The notes below the pieces were generated by a model that searched no databases, was not told where the DNA came from, and worked only from the letters and a program-made list of their open reading frames with translations. A stretch of DNA of 35,028 nt from an uncultured Bacillota bacterium (GTDB lineage: Bacteria; Bacillota; Dehalobacteriia; UBA7702): positions 1 through 35,028 of the forward strand of contig CAKUYE010000021.1 in assembly GCA_934702375.1 (NCBI GenBank), given 5' to 3'. A program made the position numbers and the translations under genes. This document shows, piece after piece, positions 19,001-25,887 of the stretch; positions within the stretch are counted from its first letter, which is position 1; each line of letters begins with the position of its first letter.

Positions 19001-19183
19001 GGTGAACCCGGTGTAAGTAATAAGATAACCTTTACCGATGTGGCAGAAGGTGAATATTACTATAATGCAGTATTGTGGGCTTTGGGGACCGGTATCACTA
19101 ACGGCGTGAGCGCAACAGAATTCGCTCCGAAGGAAGGATGCACCCGCGGGCAGATCGTAACCTTCCTGTATCGGGCACGTTAA
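13010..19183 (+). CDS. Giant B12-riboswitch-controlled SLH surface protein (2057 residues)
   Basis: Signal peptide 1-25 (MKKRMLSFFLMLALMIGVLSG, cut after VFA). Domains in rough order: N-terminal module 35-180; cadherin/Ig-like repeats at 184-270, 272-362, 363-455 and 580-667, each with an FTD-D...LTY core and ending VFVFTATD or similar; a module like the N-terminal one at 456-580; a Big_2-like stretch near 990-1022 (VSVDEKGLISAKGKGTA); three Big_3 repeats 1340-1577 (TTMPKKTEY...FDPTGM); an Asp/Trp-rich domain 1588-1730 with YVVNNNWVN, possibly a divergent DUF4430; a carboxypeptidase-regulatory-like fold 1730-1795; a helical linker; three SLH repeats 1886-2057. It is exported and wall-attached. 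The ATG at 13010 has AAAGAGG upstream. Cobalamin repression points to a role in corrinoid capture, but no ligand site was identified; adhesion is the alternative. Confidence 0.88.
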   Translation: MKKRMLSFFLMLALMIGVLSGTVFAENGTGGTTVSEENSCKIVTNDKTTSVRRPFISQCVVKGPKVLAYRIIGNTANAADTQTWNVTLAKDTDLTASIAYDVVISNRSSAMAKYSAIVFNGGNPETVETVATSTFGKSFSAVPEWKDGKATVTFRSQYSMNPQANDGCNYILNYTLDDGINDAPTFDGDKSIDVRLKEGKSYSLNLNETFYDVDSMGLTYKVSVNGAEAVTTDANYVYTPKESGKTVFVFTATDDQGKTSEPLTVNLTVAPNAAPALVKDTVGTAEAYRGIPYSLDLTKVFTDIDDTTLTYSYTLNGENKGAAKANFSYTPNKVGTDTFVFKAKDPDGAESPEYTLTLTVNENPAPTLKEGINAEDTATVKQYSAWSINLANIFTDNAGDSLTYSVAIGDNDFTSASSSYRYTPDTDGEMVFKFRAKDKVGNFSPTYTVKLTVTFVPRGNVNTNCAAKEGITTDAWLSQITVTGAAINGYKWSVDAGHEESADNLHVAYIRLSADTPADAVIDLNYALGGNKNMGEMVPKSKTAQVQLENGKAVTTVKTVSGDDKLTRNYTLNFTNQANAIPAADPAVGTASLMVGDTYHLDLSTVFTDGNDDPLTYTVSVNGKDAEKTDVIFNQQILTAGKHVFVFTATDVWGASATYTVTVTAENSKETYDVTVNVPKGITPTFYYSDDAVEGTELTATAAENVYTVKIPKNLKTLTWRADGMGMSAAVSENASLTLVQTTFVVKVGDDTDKNASVAVLYGNDIAAVGKNNSFLLLNSEKYHYIATPDKELLDNYEVTEFTDQTADSGEKILNLNSKAIPITVPNGATVQVREASKTQSVEYDDIASVKAQNKVNEDGTQTDYFHLKNGTVYEYRVSKGNLPTYVATFTKDENTAITVTDEQLSAGGYTKTTVKHDLATYKNPGSLDSANIADLYLNVNAQGYMKMEPGSTSQLRAARAWWATSGGGWILSNPYYFVEPDFHYTVVGLDGQPNQDVVSVDEKGLISAKGKGTAIVLVTYDAMNVNHEANLYASCEKPDPNGFYGAIWPENTGVFVVSVGQENSGITTGMNINEKKSLKDKTAGTALDAEMDVIYFVGDQGEYTFTPGTKGVLVSVANPVITNGIMSFKGFGEALTENADGSYSVPLANGRNIVKIEKDGKAEYQVITAKSVSVKVNGKPLSEAVVSPGDKVSVEFDTLYNPVNRMALYNTDAAVVYSNVSGHKDKTAGNERGSIGYYFYGATPAKQTVANFNELSDDGSEYQNNTVKLGAALTVPDDFEEPYFTLSDGAFNVGGFSRYKMGDHRTVMGTEPSGSGLANNISSFFGQMPDISIPTATVDSIRVTTMPKKTEYAIGDVFDPTGMIVTATYRNSAGTFTKEISDYSCDAVAFTDSGDKEITVSYRYQGTVKTTVIRVHVAELEVTKIAVTTMPAKTVYKVGEAFDPTGMVVTATYNDNSTKAVNGYLCTPEVLGAKDTTITVTYGSKSTTIPITMNLVKGISVKTLPTKTEYSAGEYFDPAGMVVTVVYQDNTTAETKDYTFAPMGKLTTETTEVTVSYSGSDGVEGISPASFPITVIGGSEPVEPGAITVRMSFIDKGQIVNGADGTLLYNAPVIVTDNDNDGKCTLGEAFSAFHKTYYRGGINGYRDNGNLVTNFWGNGISGLSYVVNNNWVNGIAVKMADGDQAVAFIHTDTSSRYSDLYTWFDPDRYATEAGEELILNVNGLNILASSDTYVPKGAPVGATVSVYDEKGNKVSALSTVTDENGAFKLNFADSGTYMVEVSGVCSYRLGERSDITENAPVVPSRCTVVVKEKDIEKENLKAAKNVMDLIAKIGNVAKDSGEAIAAARSGYDLLTETQKEMVSNYDVLTAAEAAYAELIRVSENPFTDVKEGDYFYDAILWAVKADIAKGTSATTFEPAWICTRGQMVTFLYRAAGEPAVTAKECVFTDVAANAYYYNAVLWAVEKGITYGVSATEFAPEEPVTRGQVVTFLYRYAGEPGVSNKITFTDVAEGEYYYNAVLWALGTGITNGVSATEFAPKEGCTRGQIVTFLYRAR

Positions 19184-19224
19184 AGACGCCTCGAACTTGA
19201 TTAAAAGGTGTAACAAATAAAGCG

Positions 19225-19275
19225 GTACTTCTCCGATTTTTCCCTAAAGAGGGAAGCGGAGAAGTACTTTTTTTA
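19225..19275 (+). terminator. Terminator of the giant SLH gene
   Basis: GTACTTCTCCG (19225-19235) pairs perfectly with CGGAGAAGTAC (19257-19267), followed by eight T. Confidence 0.92.
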
Positions 19276-19349
19276 TTATAAAACAGAGGATTTTTTATTC
19301 CGAGGAGCGAATATTAAATAGTATCAATGAAAGACGGGGAGACGATGAA

Positions 19350-21140
19350 ATGAAAATATCTGAGTTGAATAGTTGGCCCTGTACCTGGTTTCGGGAGGAA
19401 CGGCCTTTTCGGAAAAGTGACCTTTTGGAGGACTCTTCTATTTTTTTTGCCTTTGGCAAAAATCCCGAAACCTTTTTCCTTGCCAAGCGCAGTGATATCT
19501 CCGAAGCCTTTTTAATGGACGGAACCGAAGAAATGAACGTTTTGGAACGATTGGAGCCGATGGAGTATCTGATTCTTAATTTAAACGACGATCTTTCTTC
19601 GATCCCATATATCGGCAAACAGGAAAAATTCGGTCTGATCCTCGATGACGATCATCGGCCTGTTCGGGTCATTATGGACATCCAGAATATTTACGAGCTT
19701 CACTATGCCCTGCGTATGGCGATTTATCATCGCGATCTTCAAATTGAATTTTACAAGCGTATCATTGATAATATCGAGGAAGAGATATTTATTACCGATG
19801 AATACGGCTTTGTTCAGTTTTTGAATCCCTATGCGGAAAAGGTCTGCGGCGTCACACTCAGCGAAGTTGTGGGCTGGCACGTTGATGATTTGGAAAAAAA
19901 CGGTATCATCTCCTCCAGTATGACCAAAGAGGTCTTTCGCCACCACAAAACCTGCAACCGCATGGTTGAGCTGCACACCGGGGAAGTCGTTCTGGCTACA
20001 GGGATTCCTCTTTACTCGAAAAACGGCAGCCTTTGCAATGTCTTATCCACTTCAAAAAACGTAGCGGAACTGCGAAATGTTTTGACGCATCTGGAAGAAC
20101 TTGCTTCGGAACTGGACGAAAAGAAATCCCAGATTGATGATTTGCGCCAAAAAGTTATTTCTCAGGAAAATTATGTTATGGAAAGTCCCTCCATGCAACG
20201 GGTGGAGCGGAATATCCAAAAGGTTGCGCCTACCGACGCTACCGTTCTCATCGAAGGCGAAAGCGGCGCCGGGAAAGAGGTCATTGCGGATTTGATCTTT
20301 AAATTCAGCAATCGGAAGGACAAGCCGTTTATCAAGATCAACTGTGCCATGATTCCCGAGCATTTGCTGGAGTCGGAATTTTTCGGCTATGAATCCGGAG
20401 CTTTTACCGGGGCCAGTCGTTCCGGGAAAAAAGGGAAAATCGAAATGGCCGATGGCGGCACATTGTTTTTGGATGAATTGGGGGAAATGCCCCTCTCTCT
20501 TCAGGCAAAAATCCTCGAGGTGCTGCAAGATCGGGAAATCGTCCGCGTTGGCGGGGTCAAACGCATTCCCGTCGATGTTCGCATCATTGCCGCGACTAAC
20601 CGGGATCTTCGTTCGATGGTCGCCGATGGTTCTTTCCGGCGCGATCTTTACTACCGCCTCAATGTTATGACCATCTTCCTTGATCCTTTGCGGCGTCGTA
20701 CCGATGATATCATTCCCCTAAGTAATTTATTTTTGAAAAAGTGTAATGCCCGTTTCGGCAAAAGCAAGGTCTTTGCCCCGTCGGTGTTAACGTATTTCCT
20801 CCACTACCACTGGCCTGGTAATGTTCGCGAGCTGATGCATACCATTGAGCATTTGGTCATTGCCAGTGATGCCGATGTCATTACCGTTGCCGATGTGGAT
20901 GATGTTTTGCGGGGTGAGGATTCTCGTCGGGAGGAACCGGCAGAGGCCATTGCCATTTCTTCTTTAAAGCTTGCAAAACAACAGTTGGAGATCAACATGG
21001 TCAAAAAGGCCTATGAAACCTTTCGTTCCTCTTATAAGGTGGCGGAAATGCTGGGTGTATCTCAGGCTGCCGTAATGAAGATCTTAAAACGAAACGGTTA
21101 TTGTTTAAAAAACGGTAACCTGATGAAAATTGAATCATAA
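19350..21140 (+). CDS. PAS-domain sigma-54-dependent transcription activator
   Basis: 596 residues. The N-terminal region (1-120) has two similar alpha/beta halves and may be a divergent CBS pair (ILDDDHRPVRVIM). A PAS domain follows (about 130-235, IDNIEEEIFITDEYGFVQFLN), then a short coiled coil (247-275). The AAA+ domain spans about 283-515: Walker A GESGAGKE (from 303), the sigma-54-contacting loop GAFTGA (near 350), Walker B GGTLFLDELGE, and WPGNVREL. A Fis-type helix-turn-helix ends the protein (SSYKVAEMLGVSQAAVMKILKRNGY). It should hydrolyse ATP to open sigma-54 promoters. It lies between the two operons that have -24/-12 promoters, so it is their most likely activator; the PAS or N-terminal domain would sense the amine or a redox signal (inference). 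The start has GGGGAG upstream. No convincing promoter was seen. Confidence 0.93.
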   Translation: MKISELNSWPCTWFREERPFRKSDLLEDSSIFFAFGKNPETFFLAKRSDISEAFLMDGTEEMNVLERLEPMEYLILNLNDDLSSIPYIGKQEKFGLILDDDHRPVRVIMDIQNIYELHYALRMAIYHRDLQIEFYKRIIDNIEEEIFITDEYGFVQFLNPYAEKVCGVTLSEVVGWHVDDLEKNGIISSSMTKEVFRHHKTCNRMVELHTGEVVLATGIPLYSKNGSLCNVLSTSKNVAELRNVLTHLEELASELDEKKSQIDDLRQKVISQENYVMESPSMQRVERNIQKVAPTDATVLIEGESGAGKEVIADLIFKFSNRKDKPFIKINCAMIPEHLLESEFFGYESGAFTGASRSGKKGKIEMADGGTLFLDELGEMPLSLQAKILEVLQDREIVRVGGVKRIPVDVRIIAATNRDLRSMVADGSFRRDLYYRLNVMTIFLDPLRRRTDDIIPLSNLFLKKCNARFGKSKVFAPSVLTYFLHYHWPGNVRELMHTIEHLVIASDADVITVADVDDVLRGEDSRREEPAEAIAISSLKLAKQQLEINMVKKAYETFRSSYKVAEMLGVSQAAVMKILKRNGYCLKNGNLMKIES

Positions 21141-21151
21141 CGATAAAAATG

Positions 21152-21195
21152 AAGCAATGGTTTCCTGCGGTGCTGTCGCAGACCATTGCTTTTTT
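21152..21195 (+). terminator. Terminator of the activator gene
   Basis: AAGCAATGGT (21152-21161) pairs with ACCATTGCTT (21182-21191); an inner stem CTGCG/CGCAG (21165-21169, 21177-21181) extends it, and T residues follow. Confidence 0.9.
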
Positions 21196-21281
21196 CATCT
21201 TAGGACATTTCTGCTTTTGCTTTATCCAAGAATAGTGATTTTTTGCGATTTAAAGTGCCGAATTTTTTTCCCGGATATTTT

Positions 21282-21403
21282 AATAACTTTTTTCATTATT
21301 AAGTACTTTAGTTGTTATCTCTGAGCAGGCATTTTGTTTTTGTAATAACTTTTGTTATTGTTACGATGAAAAAAATCATCAAAAACGACATGATTTTTTC
21401 TAT
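21282..21403. promoter_or_regulatory. Upstream inverted repeats of the second sigma-54 operon
   Basis: ATGAAAAAAATCAT (21366-21379) and, inverted, ATGATTTTTTCTAT (21390-21403) resemble the ATGAAAATTTTCAT sites before mtbB and lie 100-140 bases upstream of the -24 element. A different perfect inverted repeat, AATAACTTTTGTTATT, is at 21344-21359, and its half AATAACTTTT recurs at 21282. The whole stretch (21196-21503) has no gene. Confidence 0.5.
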
Positions 21404-21503
21404 GATAAATTTGCGCATCAAAAAATTTTTTAACACTCTTATGCAGGGAAAATGGAATGATTTTTGATTTTTTTGAAAATTCTTTTTCGACTTTTCTCGA
21501 TTT

Positions 21504-21519
21504 TGGCAAGGGTCTTGCA
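21504..21519 (+). promoter_or_regulatory. Sigma-54 (-24/-12) promoter of the mttB operon
   Basis: TGGCAAG (21504-21510), four bases, TTGCA (21515-21519). The bases that follow (TATATAAAGGCAAAGACAAA) match those after the mtbB promoter (TATATAAGGGCAAAGATAAA) at 18 of 20 positions. Confidence 0.88.
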
Positions 21520-21583
21520 TTATATAAAGGCAAAGACAAAGTGCACAAGAGTCTTAGCCCCATGAATGAAAAGGAGAAGTTTT

Positions 21584-22522
21584 ATGACTGCATTACTTGG
21601 TTACCAGTTGGCGACAATTGCAATCACCATTGCTGTTGTTGGTTATCTTGCGGTCGATATTTGGAAGCATCGTGATGAACTGAAAGGTAAAGACAAATAT
21701 CTCGGCCTTGCTATCACTTCCATTATCACTGAATTTTTTGATATGTTAGGGATCGGTTCATACGGCCCCCAGACCGCGGCCTACAAAACCTTCCACCTTG
21801 TGGATGATATCCGCATCCCCGGTACTCTGAACACCTGTGCTCTGACGATTACCACCGCCGGCACATTGCTCTTTATCAATACCATTGATATGGACATCAT
21901 GACCTTGATCTGGATGGTTATCGCCTCTGTAATCGGTGCGGCGATCGGCTCCAAATTCGTTTGTCGTTTGAATGTTCAAGGTGTTCGCTATGGTATGGGG
22001 ATTGCACTTATCATCGTTGCCATTGTATTTGCCGCCGGTCAGCTTGGCTTAATGCCCACCGAAGGCGGTACCGCCACCGGTCTTTACGGCTGGAAATTGG
22101 TTGTGGCCTGCGTTGTCGTTTGCATTCTCGGTGCCTTGATGTGCCTCGGCATTGGTTGTTATGCTCCTACCATGGCTTGCATCTGCCTCCTTGGCATGAA
22201 CCCCGTGATCGCTTATCCCGTAATGTATGGGACCTGCATGTTCCTCATTCCTACTGCTGCATTCCGCTTTATTAAAGAAGGTCGTTACAGCAGAAAACAG
22301 GCTCTTACCTGCAACACCATTGGTTTGATCGGTACTTTCAGTGCTTTCTTCCTCGTAACCAATATTCCGATCTATTGGTTGAAATGGCTTATTACCATCG
22401 TATTACTTTATACCGCTTATACCATGTTGAGAGATGCAATCAAAATGAGAAAGCTTACCGGTGAAGATTCCGTTGGTCAGTGCTGCTGCCCGGAACCGGA
22501 AGCAGCGGAAAAAGAAGCGTAA
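21584..22522 (+). CDS. TauE/SafE-family membrane permease (amine operon 2)
   Basis: 312 residues with about eight hydrophobic spans; paralogue of the permease encoded at 3708-4643, sharing FFDMLGIGSYG, IRIPGTLNTC, VRYGMGIALIIVAIV, GIGCYAPTMAC and NPVIAYPVMYG. The ATG at 21584 is chosen because AAAGGAGAAG, the ribosome site, forms codons 2-5 of the longer frame starting at 21566. C-terminal tail is Cys/Glu-rich (QCCCPEPEAAEKEA), which the paralogue lacks; it might bind a metal or be structural. First gene of the second sigma-54 operon. Substrate unknown; the repeated pairing with amine methyltransferases suggests an amine or a reaction product. Confidence 0.8.
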   Translation: MTALLGYQLATIAITIAVVGYLAVDIWKHRDELKGKDKYLGLAITSIITEFFDMLGIGSYGPQTAAYKTFHLVDDIRIPGTLNTCALTITTAGTLLFINTIDMDIMTLIWMVIASVIGAAIGSKFVCRLNVQGVRYGMGIALIIVAIVFAAGQLGLMPTEGGTATGLYGWKLVVACVVVCILGALMCLGIGCYAPTMACICLLGMNPVIAYPVMYGTCMFLIPTAAFRFIKEGRYSRKQALTCNTIGLIGTFSAFFLVTNIPIYWLKWLITIVLLYTAYTMLRDAIKMRKLTGEDSVGQCCCPEPEAAEKEA

Positions 22523-22523
22523 G

Positions 22524-22572
22524 ATCACATTATCATAGAAAATTAGAAACGAAAAATGTGATTCTATTTTTT
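22524..22572 (+). terminator. Possible attenuating hairpin between permease and BCCT genes
   Basis: ATCACATT (22524-22531) pairs perfectly with AATGTGAT (22555-22562), followed by TCTATTTTTT. The loop is 23 bases, so the structure is weak; it could reduce expression of downstream genes. Confidence 0.4.
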
Positions 22573-22612
22573 GCGGCATTACACCGAAAAAATAAGGAAA
22601 AGAGTGAAATCA

Positions 22613-24262
22613 GTGAACAACTACAAATATGACTACACGACGATGCTCGTCAGTATCGCGCTCCTCGCGTTGCTGGTCATCGCAACCATTGCGGTGCCGG
22701 ATCTGATGGTAAGCGGCCTCGTGTCCGTCAGAGACTTCATAATTTACAACCTCGGCTCCTTCTTCATTGTTTTTGTTGCCGCTTTGCTTGTTTACAATAT
22801 CTGGCTGGCCGGCTCCAAATACGGAGCCATCCGGCTGGGTAAAGTAAAGCCCCAATATTCCACTTTTGGTTGGATAGCGATGATCTTTTGTGCGGCGATG
22901 GGTACCAGTATTCTTTTCTGGTCTGCCATCGAATGGGCCTACTACGTAACGTGGTTGCGACCCTTTGGATATTCCATGGAGGACACGGCAAACCTTTCCG
23001 TTGCCTACAGCTTCTTCCACTGGGGCATCCCCGCCTGGAGTGTGTACTCTGCCGGTGTTGTTCCCATTGCTTACCGATATTTTGTCCGTAAGAAAGAGGG
23101 GCTTACCATTCAAGGGGGCTGTGAAGGCATCCTTGGAGATAAAGTCTGCGGTCCTCTGGGGACTGTGATCAACATCGTTTTTATCTTCGGCATCTTGGGC
23201 GGCCTGACGATTTCCTACGGCACCGGTATTCCGATGCTGGCAAATCTGGCCCATGTAGTTGTCGGTGTTCCCGAAAATTTCCTGGTCTTTTTCATCCTGA
23301 CGGTAATGATTACCGCCGTATTTACCTGGAGCGCCTGCTCCGGTATTGGCAAAGGAATTCTGGTTCTGTCCAAGCTTTGCATCTACATTGCCTTGGCTCT
23401 CATTGCCTACTTCCTGATTTTCGGTCATACGGTCTTTGAAGTTGAAAATACCGTGCAATCCTTTGGCCTCAGCTTGCAGCATTTCTCCCAAATGCTCTTC
23501 TATCTGGATCCTACCAGAGCAAGCGGCGGCTTCCCCCAGGAATGGACCGTATTTTACTGGGCCTGGTGGCTGGGGTTGGCTCCGGTCATGTGGATCTTTA
23601 TTGCAAAATGCTCTGCCGGGCGTTCCATTCGCTCCGTCATTATTACCGTGATCGTTGCCGGAACCGCAGGATCTCTCCTCTTCTTTGGAACCGTTTCCAA
23701 TTATGGCCTCGGTGAGATTCTCTTGAATGGATTTGATTTCAATACCATCGGTTCCAACGGCACCTTCCTCGATACCTTCTATCATACCGGTAACGAGTAC
23801 GGATTGATCTCTGATATCATCCAGACCCTGCCCTTTGGGCGGCTTGTACTGATCGGTTGGTTTGTTGCAGGATTTATCCTGTTGGTCACGACGATGGATT
23901 CCTCTGCCTACACCATGGCAGCGGCCTGCACCAAGGGCTTGAAAACCTGGGATGATCCTCCCAAACGGCTCCGTGTGCTTTGGGCTTCCATGCTTTCCAT
24001 TTGTCCTCTGTGCCTTCTTTGGGCACAATCCAGCCTTGCCGGCTTGAAGGCCGTACTCATCATCACGGCAATTCCCGTGGCGATTCTGGTTCTTCTCTGT
24101 ATGCTCAGCTGTACCAAATGGATTCGTGAGGACTTCGGCTGCATGAGCCGAAAGGAAATTGAAGAATACTTTATGCTTGACGAAGAAAAAGAAGTTTATT
24201 TTGCAAAACGCAAAAAGCTTTTTGCCGAAACCGCTCCCAATGAGGACGAAGCAGTTTCCTGA
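22613..24262 (+). CDS. BCCT-family betaine/carnitine/choline transporter
   Basis: 549 residues, about twelve membrane spans. The BCCT signature region is visible: FFHWGIPAWSVYSAG and, later, YWAWWLGLAPVMWIFIAKCSAGRSIR, with the Trp-rich stretch that forms the quaternary-amine cage in the family. Members import glycine betaine, carnitine, choline or related trimethylammonium compounds, driven by sodium, protons or exchange. GTG at 22613 is preferred over TTG at 22571 because AAGGAAAAG lies at the right distance before it and the family N-terminus starts here. It is directly followed by two MttB-family genes, so the imported quaternary amine is probably their substrate or precursor. Not a stress transporter in all likelihood, given the sigma-54 control. 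Confidence 0.93.
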   Translation: MNNYKYDYTTMLVSIALLALLVIATIAVPDLMVSGLVSVRDFIIYNLGSFFIVFVAALLVYNIWLAGSKYGAIRLGKVKPQYSTFGWIAMIFCAAMGTSILFWSAIEWAYYVTWLRPFGYSMEDTANLSVAYSFFHWGIPAWSVYSAGVVPIAYRYFVRKKEGLTIQGGCEGILGDKVCGPLGTVINIVFIFGILGGLTISYGTGIPMLANLAHVVVGVPENFLVFFILTVMITAVFTWSACSGIGKGILVLSKLCIYIALALIAYFLIFGHTVFEVENTVQSFGLSLQHFSQMLFYLDPTRASGGFPQEWTVFYWAWWLGLAPVMWIFIAKCSAGRSIRSVIITVIVAGTAGSLLFFGTVSNYGLGEILLNGFDFNTIGSNGTFLDTFYHTGNEYGLISDIIQTLPFGRLVLIGWFVAGFILLVTTMDSSAYTMAAACTKGLKTWDDPPKRLRVLWASMLSICPLCLLWAQSSLAGLKAVLIITAIPVAILVLLCMLSCTKWIREDFGCMSRKEIEEYFMLDEEKEVYFAKRKKLFAETAPNEDEAVS

Positions 24263-24357
24263 AAAACAAATACAGATAGAAAATACAAAACTACCAAAAA
24301 AAATTAATAAGGTTACTCAAACAAAATACACTATATATACTACGGAGGTTTTTTGAA

Positions 24358-25812
24358 ATGAGAGATACTATGAGATTACATTATTGCTCCGAAGCAGACG
24401 TAAAGAAAATGCATGAAGCCACTTTGGAATTACTGGAAAAAACCGGTATTAAGAGCTTCTCCGAACCTTTCATCGCTTTCTGCGAAGAAAAAGGCCTTGA
24501 TGTTCAGGATGATCCCAGTGGCAAATGCAAACGCATCCGTTTCCCCAGAGCCATTGTGGAACAGGCTTTGAAAGATGCTCCCAAAAAATTCACCATGTAT
24601 GGTTTGGATGACAAATACCAGATCAAATGGGGTGAAAAGAACGCATACAACCACACCTGTGTTGGCGTTCCCTTCGTAACTGACGTTGAAACCGGCAAGA
24701 GAAGAAACACCTGCCTTGCCGACTTGGAAGATTACATTCGCCTGGCCGATGCTCTTCCCACCACGGATATCATTTCCTGCCTGACCGCTCAGGGGATTCC
24801 GGAACACGCTGCCAACGCTGTTCAGGTTGCCGCTATGGTCAAAAACACCACCAAACCCCTGCGTATCTGCATCCATGACGCACAGGAAGTGGAAGATGTT
24901 ATGGGCGTTCTCACCGCTGCTGTAGGCAGCAGAGAAGCTTTGGTTGAAAAACCCATCGCTTATCTCGAAGTATCCCCCATCAGCCCCATGGAATATGCCA
25001 AAGATCCTGCCGAAGCAATCCTCGCCATCGTTGATTCCGGCATGCCCTTCGGTAACATTCCCTGCCCCATGATCGGCGCTACCGGCCCCATGACCGTTGT
25101 TGGTTCCGTTGTAATGCACAATGCAGAAGTTCTCGCCGGCGTTGTTATCGCTCAGTTGAGAAAACCCGGTCATCCCACCATCATGAGCCCCCGTGTAACC
25201 TTCATGGAAATGTCCACCGCGATGGGTCTCTGGGCTGCTCCCGAAATGGGTCTTGCCGCTACCTTGTCTGCTGAATTGATGCGCTTCTATGATATGCCCT
25301 GCACCGTTACGGGCTTCAGCTGCGGCTCCAAAGTCAGCGACGCTCAGGCTGCTTTCGAATCCATGTACAACTCCCTCATTCCCGCTCTCGTTGGCGTTGA
25401 CGTTCTCGGTGCTTCCGGCTCCCTTGACAACGTTCTCGAAGCTTCCTACGAAAAACTCGTTATCGATAACGAAATCGCTTCCCTCATCCAGCATGCCATC
25501 AAAGGCTATGATGTAGATGACGACACCTGCGCCGTTGATGTTGTAAACGATGTTGTTGACGATCCTTCCTACGGCGGCAACTTCCTGGGTCATCCCCACA
25601 CCATGAAACATCTCCGCAGCGAACTTTGGAAAGGTTATGTTACCGACCGCGCCATCTACGAAACCTGGCAGGCAGAAGGTTCCAAGACCTTTACCGAAAG
25701 AGCTCATGACCTCGTTGTGGATGTTCTTGCCAACCATCATCCCCAGCCCATTTCCGAAGACAAAGTCAAAGCTGTTGAAGCTTATGTCCAGAAATGCATC
25801 GACAGAAAATAA
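24358..25812 (+). CDS. MttB-superfamily methyltransferase without pyrrolysine (quaternary-amine type)
   Basis: 484 residues, uninterrupted. Homologous over its length to the amber-containing MttB that follows. At the pyrrolysine position it has an ordinary serine: MPCTVTGFSCGSKVSDAQ here against IPSWVAGG-TAG-ADSKLPDAQ there, which puts Ser321 in place of pyrrolysine. Characterised members without pyrrolysine (MtgB, MtpB, MtcB) demethylate glycine betaine, proline betaine and carnitine, transferring the methyl to a corrinoid protein. The neighbouring BCCT transporter fits such a substrate; which one cannot be told from sequence. Strong ribosome site GGAGG before the ATG. The gene uses frequent CCC, GTT and GCT codons, as its amber neighbour does. 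Confidence 0.9.
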   Translation: MRDTMRLHYCSEADVKKMHEATLELLEKTGIKSFSEPFIAFCEEKGLDVQDDPSGKCKRIRFPRAIVEQALKDAPKKFTMYGLDDKYQIKWGEKNAYNHTCVGVPFVTDVETGKRRNTCLADLEDYIRLADALPTTDIISCLTAQGIPEHAANAVQVAAMVKNTTKPLRICIHDAQEVEDVMGVLTAAVGSREALVEKPIAYLEVSPISPMEYAKDPAEAILAIVDSGMPFGNIPCPMIGATGPMTVVGSVVMHNAEVLAGVVIAQLRKPGHPTIMSPRVTFMEMSTAMGLWAAPEMGLAATLSAELMRFYDMPCTVTGFSCGSKVSDAQAAFESMYNSLIPALVGVDVLGASGSLDNVLEASYEKLVIDNEIASLIQHAIKGYDVDDDTCAVDVVNDVVDDPSYGGNFLGHPHTMKHLRSELWKGYVTDRAIYETWQAEGSKTFTERAHDLVVDVLANHHPQPISEDKVKAVEAYVQKCIDRK

Positions 25813-25887
25813 TTCGATCACAACATTACTACATTAAATCATTAAGGTAATTATAATAAGTATAATCAAGAGAAAAGAGGTTTGATT

